NCBI RefSeq assembly: GCF_000383955.1
Contig: NZ_KB913013.1
Location: 5,661,694 to 5,725,693, forward strand
Source of the DNA: Rudanella lutea DSM 19387
GTDB lineage: Bacteria; Bacteroidota; Bacteroidia; Cytophagales; Spirosomataceae
Direction of reading: 5' to 3'
DNA length: 64,000 bases
Position 1 is the stretch's first letter. Every line of letters begins with the position of its first letter. The notes beneath the pieces were generated by a model. That model worked only from the letters and a program-made list of their open reading frames with translations, had not been told where the DNA came from and ran no database searches. A program made the translations under genes and the position numbers. Positions 1 through 6,272 of this stretch are shown here, one piece after another.

Positions 1-42
1 CCGGCGCTTTGTTTTTGTATGTTTTATGTATTGAATCGGAAT

Positions 43-138
43 GAAATGTATAATGTAGAATGAATAGTGAAAACGATGATGACCAGCGCATTGAGCTTTT
101 TCCATTGTACATTATTTATTGTGCATTAACTTATAATG
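43..138. repeat. AT-rich imperfect intergenic hairpin (AATGTA word family, copy 1)
   Basis: The left part (about 53-70, AATGTAGAATGAATAGTG) pairs imperfectly, roughly 14 of 18 positions, with a segment near 108-126; the arms are built from the words AATGTA, GAATGAAT and their complements. Three similar structures lie near 3390-3484, 51104-51180 and 53256-53357, all between genes. There is no coding potential and no poly-T tail. It sits next to the GAGTGAATG-type hairpin that precedes the hydrolase gene. Confidence 0.5.
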
Positions 139-139
139 G

Positions 140-207
140 AGTGAATGATTGTGTGAAACGCTCTGGCCCTATTCACTCAATCGCTCATTCACTCAATCAC
201 TCAATCA
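140..207. repeat. Quasi-tandem GAGTGAATGATTG / CACTCAATC hairpin
   Basis: GAGTGAATGATTG near 140-152 is answered by repeated ACTCAATC/GCTCATTC words from about 172 to 207, which are its reverse complement with small slips. The result is an imperfect hairpin ending just before the ATG at 215. The right arm is a run of four to five 8-12 base quasi-repeats. A similar half-structure (GAGTGAAAGAGTG ... CATTCGCTCATTTAC) lies at 23006-23046. Role unknown; it may sit in the 5' leader of the hydrolase mRNA. Confidence 0.5.
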
Positions 208-214
208 AAACCGT

Positions 215-946
215 ATGGATCAGAAAAAAACAGTGGTGCTGGTGCATGGGCACGGGGTCGATGCGTCGATCTGGGACTCCTTGTACACCGAACTCGCTCA
301 GGATTATCAGCTGATCAAACCCGATTTCTCAGCCCTTGCCAACCATACTACCATTGAAGCCTATGCTGAATATCTGTACAGCATGCTGCAGGCAGCTCAG
401 GTCGACAAGGCAGTGCTGATAGGGCACTCGATGGGTGGATACATTGCTCTGGCTTTTGCCGAGTATCACCCCGAGCTGGTGAGTGGGCTGGTTTTGTTTC
501 ACTCGACGGTCTTCGCCGACGATGACGAACGGAAAGCGAAACGGCAGGCCGCTATTGAACAAATTCAGCAGCAGGGTAGCCGGGCTTTTGTCGAAGAGAC
601 GGTACCCAAAATGGTGGCATCGTCGCATCGTGAAGCGCTGGGCGAACAGGTTGCCAAGCGTATCGAAATCGGCTCACAGCTGCCTCCTGATGCGCTGGCT
701 GCGGGTGTACGTGCCATTGCCGCCCGACCCGACCGTTCGGCGGTGCTGCAACATGCGTCGTTTCCAATACTCGTGATTGCCGGCAAAGAAGATAACCTCG
801 TTCCGTTTGAGAAAAGCACCCAAATGGCCGATCTGCTCAATGACAAAGGGGCGTTTGTGGGGCTGGACAATGCCGGGCATCTGGGTATGATAGAGCAACC
901 CGAGGAGTCGCTTCGAATTCTGCGCGAATTTCTGGTGCGTGTATAG
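215..946 (+). CDS. Alpha/beta-fold hydrolase
   Basis: A 243-residue cytoplasmic alpha/beta hydrolase. The N-terminal HGHG stretch (residues 11-14) is the oxyanion-hole strand. GHSMGG holds the nucleophile Ser72, an acidic residue follows in the GKEDNLVP segment, and the late DNAGHLGMIEQPEE segment supplies the catalytic His. These make a complete Ser-Asp-His triad, so the protein is probably active, but the substrate cannot be read from sequence; closest in type are small esterases and lactonases. I start it at ATG 215 (MDQKKT...) because the upstream in-frame extension reads through the CACTCAATC repeats and has no family similarity. A hairpin terminator at 985-1012 follows, so it is probably monocistronic and separate from the arginine genes. 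Confidence 0.85.
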   Translation: MDQKKTVVLVHGHGVDASIWDSLYTELAQDYQLIKPDFSALANHTTIEAYAEYLYSMLQAAQVDKAVLIGHSMGGYIALAFAEYHPELVSGLVLFHSTVFADDDERKAKRQAAIEQIQQQGSRAFVEETVPKMVASSHREALGEQVAKRIEIGSQLPPDALAAGVRAIAARPDRSAVLQHASFPILVIAGKEDNLVPFEKSTQMADLLNDKGAFVGLDNAGHLGMIEQPEESLRILREFLVRV

Positions 947-984
947 GGGAAGGGCGGCCGGGCGGCTGGCCTTGTCAAGTTTAC

Positions 985-1020
985 AAAAAGGAGGCCCGAG
1001 TGCTTCCTTTTTGCTTTTTT
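985..1020 (+). terminator. Rho-independent terminator after the hydrolase gene
   Basis: AAAAAGGAGGC (985-995) pairs with GCTTCCTTTTT (1002-1012) with one G-T wobble and a six-base loop, followed by GCTTTTTT. It separates the hydrolase gene from argD. Confidence 0.8.
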
Positions 1021-1119
1021 TAGCCCTTATTCCCCTAAAAATCCGTAATCTTGTTCTTCTTTTTTTGCGAAACATGAAATGTGCGCAGTCGTACTGACGG
1101 CTGACGCCCTCTACTGCCG

Positions 1120-2253
1120 ATGGCTGAGTTATTTAATGTGTACCCGCTGAACGATGTGGAACCCGTTCGGGCGTTGGGCAGCTACCTTTGGGATACCAGG
1201 GGAGATCGTTATCTGGACTTGTACGGTGGCCACGCCGTAATTTCGGTAGGGCACACGCATCCGCGTTATGTACAGGCCCTGACGGAGCAGCTAAACCGAA
1301 TTTCGTTTTACTCGAACTCGGTCAGGATTCCGTTGCAACAGGAGTTGGCCGATAAGTTAGGTGAGATGTCGGAACACCCGGATTATGCCCTGTTTCTATG
1401 CAATTCGGGGGCCGAGGCCAACGAAAATGCCCTCAAACTGGCGTCGTTTCATACCGGCCGCAAAAAAGTGATTGCGTTTAGTAAGGCGTTTCATGGTCGC
1501 ACGGCTGGTGCTGTGGCGGCTACCGACAATAAGGCTATTGTGGCTCCGGTCAATTACAGTGAGCACGTTACCTTTTTGCCGTTCAATGATGCCGAAGCTG
1601 CCCAGCAAGGAATTACCGACGAAGCCTGCGCGGTGATCGTTGAAGGAATTCAGGGAGTAGGGGGCATTCAGGTGGCTTCGGATGCGTTTTTGCAAACTTT
1701 GCGGAAGCGTTGCGACGAAACAGGTGCCGTGCTTATTCTGGACGGTGTGCAGTGTGGCTACGGTCGCTCCGGCAAGTTTTTCTCGCATCAGTTCAGCGGT
1801 ATTCAGGCTGATATTATCTCCATGGCGAAAGGCATGGGCAACGGTTTCCCGATTGGAGGTATTCTTATTTCACCCAAGTTCAAGGCGAGTTACGGCTTGC
1901 TAGGCACCACGTTTGGCGGTAATCACCTGGCCTGCACGGCAGCCATCGCGGTTCTTGACATCATGCGCGACGAAAACCTGATCGACAATGCCACCCGAAT
2001 GGGCGAGTACCTCATGAATGGTATCCGGCAGATTGGCGGCTACAAAGAGTTGCGTGGCCGCGGGCTCATGATCGGAATCGAGTACGATTTTCCGGTGGAG
2101 TCGCTACGGAATACACTGCTGTACGATCACCATATTTTTACGGGGGTAGCAGGCAAAAACACGGTTCGTCTGTTGCCGTCACTGGCCGTTGGACAGGCCG
2201 AAGCCGATCAGTTTCTGGAGGCTCTGAGCGTTTGCCTGGCCGTTCAATCGTAA
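1120..2253 (+). CDS. argD: Acyl-ornithine aminotransferase (ArgD family)
   Basis: A 377-residue class III, fold-type I PLP aminotransferase of arginine synthesis that converts N-acyl-glutamate semialdehyde to N-acyl-ornithine. The NSGAEANENALK segment (residues 95-106) forms the phosphate cup, Asp208 should bind the PLP ring nitrogen, and Lys237 in SMAKGMGNG is the Schiff-base lysine. The usual DEVQ box reads DGVQCGYGRSG, so the Glu is replaced by Gly. Length and order match the family. It is followed by argF' (102 bases later) and argB, so the pathway context is secure. Whether the acyl group is acetyl or succinyl depends on argF' (see the finding there). A near-consensus -7 box TAATCTTG lies at 1046-1053. 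Confidence 0.93.
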   Translation: MAELFNVYPLNDVEPVRALGSYLWDTRGDRYLDLYGGHAVISVGHTHPRYVQALTEQLNRISFYSNSVRIPLQQELADKLGEMSEHPDYALFLCNSGAEANENALKLASFHTGRKKVIAFSKAFHGRTAGAVAATDNKAIVAPVNYSEHVTFLPFNDAEAAQQGITDEACAVIVEGIQGVGGIQVASDAFLQTLRKRCDETGAVLILDGVQCGYGRSGKFFSHQFSGIQADIISMAKGMGNGFPIGGILISPKFKASYGLLGTTFGGNHLACTAAIAVLDIMRDENLIDNATRMGEYLMNGIRQIGGYKELRGRGLMIGIEYDFPVESLRNTLLYDHHIFTGVAGKNTVRLLPSLAVGQAEADQFLEALSVCLAVQS

Positions 2254-2354
2254 CGATATTCCTGACAAAAACACTTTTACCAACACAGGAGAACACGGGC
2301 TACCAATTGAGCTTGTCGTTGACGGGTGTTCGTCTCCTGGGTTTACGATTCATT

Positions 2355-3341
2355 ATGCAGCATTTCATTTCCCCCACCGACGTCACTGATATTCACGCCC
2401 TCGTTAAGCAGGGGCTGTATGTGAAAGCCAATCCGTTTGAAGATGCGCACCTCGGCAAAAACAAAACCATTGGCCTCATCTTCTTCAATTCGAGTCTGCG
2501 TACCCGGCTGAGTACCCAAAAAGCGGCTCAGAATCTGGGTATGAACGTGATGGTTATGAACGTCGGGCAGGATAGCTGGGGGCTTGAAATGGAAGAAATG
2601 ATTGAAGGCCACCCCGTTATCATGAACGGCGACAAAGCCGAACACGTGAAGGAAGCGGCAGCCGTGATTGGGCGCTACTGCGACGTGATCGGAATTCGGG
2701 CCTTTGCCGAGCTGAAAGACCGCGATAAAGACTACCGCGAGCTGGTGATGAGTCAGTTTCGGAAGTATGCAGGTAAACCCATTGTGAACCTCGAGTCGGC
2801 TACCCGGCACCCGCTGCAATCGCTGGCCGACTGTATCACCATTGCCGAGGCAAAAGCGGCCTATGCCATGCCGGCCCGCCCTAAGGTGGTACTGACGTGG
2901 CTCCCGCATTTTAAAGCATTGCCGCAGGCGGTTGCCAATTCATTTTGTGAATGGATGAATCCGCTGGCCAATGCTGGAGAAATTGAGTTTGTTGTGACGC
3001 ACCCCCCCGGATACGAACTGGCCCCCGAGTACCTCGGCAACGCACGCGTTGAGTACGATCAGGAGAAAGCCTTCGAAGGAGCCGATTTTATCTACGGTAA
3101 AAACTGGTCGTCGTACACGCATTACGGACAGGTGCTTACGCAAAACCCGGCCTGGATGGTAACTATGGATAAGATGCAGCTGACCAATAACGGTAAGTTT
3201 ATGCACTGTTTGCCCGTGCGTCGGAACGTGAAAGTGTCCGACGATGTGCTCGACAGCCCGCAGTCGCTGGTGATTGAGCAGGCAGCCAACCGCGAATGGT
3301 CGGCGCAGGCGGTACTGAAAGAAATTCTGCTTACGCTGTAA
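2355..3341 (+). CDS. argF': N-acetyl/N-succinyl-ornithine carbamoyltransferase
   Basis: A 328-residue transcarbamylase of the acyl-ornithine branch: carbamoyl phosphate plus N-acyl-ornithine gives N-acyl-citrulline. The carbamoyl-phosphate loop SSLRTR is at residues 46-51 and the late HCLPVRR box is present. This differs from the STRTR/HCLP pattern of ordinary OTCases and fits the Xanthomonas AOTCase and Bacteroides SOTCase group. In NGDKAEHV, Ala95 appears to align with Xanthomonas Glu92 and B. fragilis Pro90, the residue that sets acetyl versus succinyl preference; Ala points to succinyl. Start: ATG 2355 (MQHFISP) matches family N-termini; the longer reading from 2232 overlaps argD and has no similarity. 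Confidence 0.93.
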   Translation: MQHFISPTDVTDIHALVKQGLYVKANPFEDAHLGKNKTIGLIFFNSSLRTRLSTQKAAQNLGMNVMVMNVGQDSWGLEMEEMIEGHPVIMNGDKAEHVKEAAAVIGRYCDVIGIRAFAELKDRDKDYRELVMSQFRKYAGKPIVNLESATRHPLQSLADCITIAEAKAAYAMPARPKVVLTWLPHFKALPQAVANSFCEWMNPLANAGEIEFVVTHPPGYELAPEYLGNARVEYDQEKAFEGADFIYGKNWSSYTHYGQVLTQNPAWMVTMDKMQLTNNGKFMHCLPVRRNVKVSDDVLDSPQSLVIEQAANREWSAQAVLKEILLTL

Positions 3342-3389
3342 TTCTACGTCCACGCGCTTCGCACAGCCAGGTGTATAGCCGAAATTGAC

Positions 3390-3484
3390 TGTATAATGTA
3401 CAGTGAATAATGTAGAATGAATGGTCTGATAATCAGTAAGGTAAATCTCTGTTCATTATGCATTGTTCCGTATTTATTCACGTA
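3390..3484. repeat. AT-rich imperfect intergenic hairpin (AATGTA family, copy 2)
   Basis: TATAATGTACAGTGAATAATGTAGAATGAATG near 3392-3422 faces TGTTCATTATGCATTG and TTTATTCACGTAT near 3450-3484. Both arms are made of the same AATGTA/GAATAATG words; the best paired block is GTGAATAA with TTATTCAC. It sits between argF' and argB. Just downstream (about 3510-3535) the words AAACCATAAACCC resemble one arm of the hairpin at 24990-25056. Confidence 0.5.
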
Positions 3485-3547
3485 TCTTGCTGTTTTGTAG
3501 GCGTGTATGGCAAACGAAAACCATAAACCCAAAACCTTAACTTCTTC

Positions 3548-4348
3548 ATGAGTACCCAACTGACTATAATCAAGATTGGTGGTAATGTGGTCGACAATCC
3601 GGATGCACTCAAACGGTTTCTGACCGCGTTTGCGGGGCTGCCCGGCGATAAAATCCTGATTCATGGCGGAGGGAAAGTGGCTACCCAGGTGGCCGAGAAA
3701 TTAGGGGTGCAGACAACCATGGTCGATGGACGGCGGATTACCGATCGCCCTATGCTCGACGTGGTGACGATGGTTTATGGTGGCCTCGTAAACAAACAAC
3801 TAGTGGCCCAATTACAGGCACTGGGAGTCAATGCCATTGGGCTTACCGGTGCCGATGCTGGTACGGTACTGGCCCGTAAGCGGCCCGTCAAAGAGATCGA
3901 TTATGGGTTTGTAGGCGATGTGATTGAGGTCGATTCGGGGCAGATTCTGTACTTCCTGAGGCAAGGCCTCACGCCTGTGTACGCACCCCTGACCTACGAT
4001 GAGGCAGGTAACATACTGAATACCAACGCCGACACAATGGCGTCGGCTATTGCCGTTGATATGGCTGGGCGGGCTTCGGTTACGTTAGTGTACTGCTTTG
4101 AAAAGAAAGGCGTACTGGCCAACCCCGACGATGATAATAGCGTTATGGGCAAGCTTACCCCCGACCTGTACGCCGAACACAAGGCGGCTGGCACCATCAA
4201 CAAAGGCATGATTCCGAAGCTCGACAATGCCTTTAATGCGCTCGACAAGGGCGTATCGCGGGTGGTGATTTGCCACGCCGATGAAGTGGCTGCTGCCGTA
4301 ACCGGAGAGGGAGCTGGCACCACCCTGCGTTTGCCAACGCCTGCCTGA
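3548..4348 (+). CDS. argB: N-acyl-L-glutamate kinase (ArgB)
   Basis: A 266-residue amino-acid kinase that phosphorylates N-acetylglutamate, or N-succinylglutamate if the pathway here is succinylated as in Bacteroides. IKIGGNVVD with Lys9 and the Gly pair at 11-12 contacts ATP phosphates, and LIHGGGK at 37-43 forms the second phosphate loop. The ADAGTVLARKR and NTNADTMASAIA segments fit the acyl-glutamate and ATP sites. Length is normal. It follows argF' after a 206-base gap holding an AATGTA-type hairpin, so it may have its own promoter. argC, argG, argH and a deacylase are not in the window. Confidence 0.93.
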   Translation: MSTQLTIIKIGGNVVDNPDALKRFLTAFAGLPGDKILIHGGGKVATQVAEKLGVQTTMVDGRRITDRPMLDVVTMVYGGLVNKQLVAQLQALGVNAIGLTGADAGTVLARKRPVKEIDYGFVGDVIEVDSGQILYFLRQGLTPVYAPLTYDEAGNILNTNADTMASAIAVDMAGRASVTLVYCFEKKGVLANPDDDNSVMGKLTPDLYAEHKAAGTINKGMIPKLDNAFNALDKGVSRVVICHADEVAAAVTGEGAGTTLRLPTPA

Positions 4349-4419
4349 ACTGGTTAACTTTTTGTGTCGATTGGCCGTTTTAGGTGCAGAAACCTTACAT
4401 CTGTTTCTGTTGCTTGCCT

Positions 4420-5265
4420 ATGCACCTTGTTGAGTGCCCCCGCGATGCCATGCAGGGCCTGCCGCATCTTGTACCCACCGACCTGAAAATCTGCTATCTG
4501 AATGCCCTGCTTCGGGTCGGCTTTCACACGCTTGATTTTGGTAGCTTCGTGTCGCCTAAAGCCATTCCGCAAATGGCTGATACCGCCGACGTACTGGCCG
4601 GGCTCGACCTTACCACAACGCGCACCCATCTGCTGGCCATTGTCGCCAACCTGCGCGGAGCGGCCGAGGCACTCACCCACGATCAGATCGGGTACATCGG
4701 GTTTCCGTTGTCGGTATCCGAAACATTTCAGCAACGCAATACGAACAGGAGTATCGACCAGGCTCTTGCCGATTTGGCCGAGATGCAACGGATGGCCCAG
4801 CAGGCCCGCAAACAGCTGGTGGTTTACCTATCTATGGGTTTTGGAAACCCGTATGGTGACCCCTATAGCCCTGAACGGGTTGGTTTGTTCACACAAAAGC
4901 TTGTTGATCTGGGTGTGCGAATCATTGCCCCGTCGGATACCGTGGGTACATCGACACCGGCGGCAATTGAGTCGTTATTCCGGCATTTGCTGACTCGATT
5001 TCCCGGTGTAGAATTTGGCGCTCACCTGCATACCCGACCGGGTGAAACCCGCCCGAAGGTAGCTGCTTGCCTACGGGCAGGGGTGACCCGAATAGACGGG
5101 GCTTTGCGCGGGTTTGGCGGGTGCCCCATGGCGGCCGACGACCTTACGGGGAATCTGCCAACCGAAGAAATTATCCCGTTGGTAGGGGTTGAGGGGCTCA
5201 ATATGGCCGCGCTTGATGAAGCCCTCCGGCTTTCAAAAGACGTATTTGGGCCAGTTGCGCATTGA
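4420..5265 (+). CDS. HMG-CoA-lyase-like enzyme (DRE-TIM metallolyase family)
   Basis: A 281-residue TIM-barrel lyase resembling hydroxymethylglutaryl-CoA lyase, which cleaves HMG-CoA to acetyl-CoA and acetoacetate late in leucine breakdown. The catalytic ECPRDAMQG motif (Arg8, Asp9) is at the N-terminus, the metal-binding HLH is in FGAHLHTRPGE, and GGCPMA carries the active-site Cys. The usual PRDGLQN is PRDAMQG, and the first strand is short, so the exact substrate is less certain than the fold. I start at ATG 4420, which places the PRD motif at the usual distance from the N-terminus; a GTG at 4384 is in frame but less likely. It is on the same strand as argB, 71 bases away. Confidence 0.78.
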   Translation: MHLVECPRDAMQGLPHLVPTDLKICYLNALLRVGFHTLDFGSFVSPKAIPQMADTADVLAGLDLTTTRTHLLAIVANLRGAAEALTHDQIGYIGFPLSVSETFQQRNTNRSIDQALADLAEMQRMAQQARKQLVVYLSMGFGNPYGDPYSPERVGLFTQKLVDLGVRIIAPSDTVGTSTPAAIESLFRHLLTRFPGVEFGAHLHTRPGETRPKVAACLRAGVTRIDGALRGFGGCPMAADDLTGNLPTEEIIPLVGVEGLNMAALDEALRLSKDVFGPVAH

Positions 5266-5270
5266 CTCAC

Positions 5271-5316
5271 GCCGTAGCAGGTTGTAATGGGTATTCTTCC
5301 CGTAGCCTGCTTCGGC
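5271..5316. terminator. Hairpin between convergent genes
   Basis: GCCGTAGCAGG (5271-5281) pairs with CCTGCTTCGGC (5306-5316), 10 of 11 positions, with an inner GGG...CCC. It has no T-tract on either strand and may end transcription of the lyase gene or protect its 3' end. Confidence 0.4.
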
Positions 5317-5329
5317 GGAGGGGAGGAGT

Positions 5330-5854
5330 CTACATAAACAACTGCTGAATTTCTTCTTTTACTGCCCGAATTGCGGCAGCGGTGGGTTGCGTGTCGCGCT
5401 GAACAATCCGCTCAAAAATTCGCTTCGATAGGTCGATAGCGGGGGCTTCGGGCGACGTATCACCGGAGGCCTGATTGATAAGCATCGTGACCTCGTTCAT
5501 CGCATTCTGAATTTGATCCCAGACGACCTCACTCATGTACACCTGTTGCGAGAGGTTATGGTTGTACTCGTCCCGGATTTCGGCCAGCAGGCGCTGCTGG
5601 AAATCGAGTACGGTGGTCGCGCTGCCGTTGAGCCGTACCAGCAAGTGATTGGGGCTGATTCGCTCCAGAAACAAAATCATTCGCTCATAGGCCTGCAACC
5701 GGATCGGAATTACAGCTTCGGTATAGCGGGTTTTCACGTCGTTCTGATGCCGGGCTGCTTCACGTTCCAGTAACAGTTTAACGGTCAGAAACATACCGTA
5801 TAAAACCAGAGCGGCCGGTATGGTTAACTTGAGTAAGTCAGCAATTAACTCCAT
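5330..5854 (-). CDS. Conserved hypothetical protein with one membrane segment
   Basis: A 174-residue protein that I do not recognise by function. Residues about 5-28 are hydrophobic (LLKLTIPAALVLYGMFLTVKLL) and form one probable membrane anchor. The rest is charged and mostly helical: EREAARHQNDVKTRYTEAVIPIRLQAYERMILFLERI, then VLDFQQRLLAEIRDEYNHNLSQQVYMS, suggesting a cytoplasmic helical bundle or coiled coil. It is convergent with the lyase gene and divergent from the Fe-S carrier gene, so it is likely its own transcript. Complete, with a normal ATG. Confidence 0.75.
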   Translation of the reverse strand: MELIADLLKLTIPAALVLYGMFLTVKLLLEREAARHQNDVKTRYTEAVIPIRLQAYERMILFLERISPNHLLVRLNGSATTVLDFQQRLLAEIRDEYNHNLSQQVYMSEVVWDQIQNAMNEVTMLINQASGDTSPEAPAIDLSKRIFERIVQRDTQPTAAAIRAVKEEIQQLFM

Positions 5855-5886
5855 TTGTTCAGTCTGCTTGTTTGGGCAAAAATAAA

Positions 5887-5894
5887 TAACTTTG
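5887..5894 (+). promoter_or_regulatory. Bacteroidota-type -7 box before the Fe-S carrier gene
   Basis: TAACTTTG is an exact TAnnTTTG match, 41 bases before the ATG at 5935. The best -33 candidate is TCTG at 5863-5866 (20-base spacer, one mismatch to TTTG). This predicts a start near 5901. Confidence 0.45.
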
Positions 5895-5934
5895 ACTAGA
5901 GGGCCTGTTTTGGAGGCCTTCCGGAAAACTACCT

Positions 5935-6225
5935 ATGCTTGATCAACCCGTTCGGATTACGGCCGAAGCCCACTACCAAATTCAAAATACCTTAAACCAT
6001 CAGAAGATTCCGGCTGAATACGGTCTTCGGGTGGGTGTACGCGGAGGGGGCTGCGGGGCCTCCTGGTTGCTGGGCTTCGATACCCCCGGCCCAACCGACG
6101 AAGTGTATAACGTAGAAGGGGTGCGTGTCATTATCGACCGCAAACACCTTCTGTATGTTTTAGGGGCGCAAATTGGTTTCGAAGCCGGTGAAGAGGGGCG
6201 CGGATTCACCGTCGAAAAGGCGTAA
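5935..6225 (+). CDS. A-type iron-sulfur carrier-like protein lacking the C-terminal cysteines
   Basis: A 96-residue HesB/IscA-fold protein. The N-terminal half is standard: TAEAHYQIQ, then GLRVGVRGGGCGASWLLGFD with the first conserved Cys, then the IIDRKHLLYVLGAQIGFE strand. Canonical IscA, ErpA and SufA proteins end in a CGCGxSF motif whose two cysteines bind iron or the cluster; here the equivalent end reads GEEGRGFTVEKA, without them. The protein therefore keeps one of three ligands and may have a regulatory or altered carrier role. It is followed 47 bases later by the large histidine kinase gene, so the two may be cotranscribed. Confidence 0.82.
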   Translation: MLDQPVRITAEAHYQIQNTLNHQKIPAEYGLRVGVRGGGCGASWLLGFDTPGPTDEVYNVEGVRVIIDRKHLLYVLGAQIGFEAGEEGRGFTVEKA

Positions 6226-6272
6226 GTTGGCATGATTTTAGTGGGAAGAGCCCCGAAGCCTCACCCTGTCTT

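Noticed and set aside
160-210. Possible short coding peptide from the CACTCAATC repeats
   Set aside because: The frame has no family match, and the repeats behave as an inverted repeat; the hydrolase start fits better at 215.
5271-5316. Strong rho-independent terminator after the lyase gene
   Set aside because: The stem is good but neither strand has a T-tract, so it is only called a hairpin.
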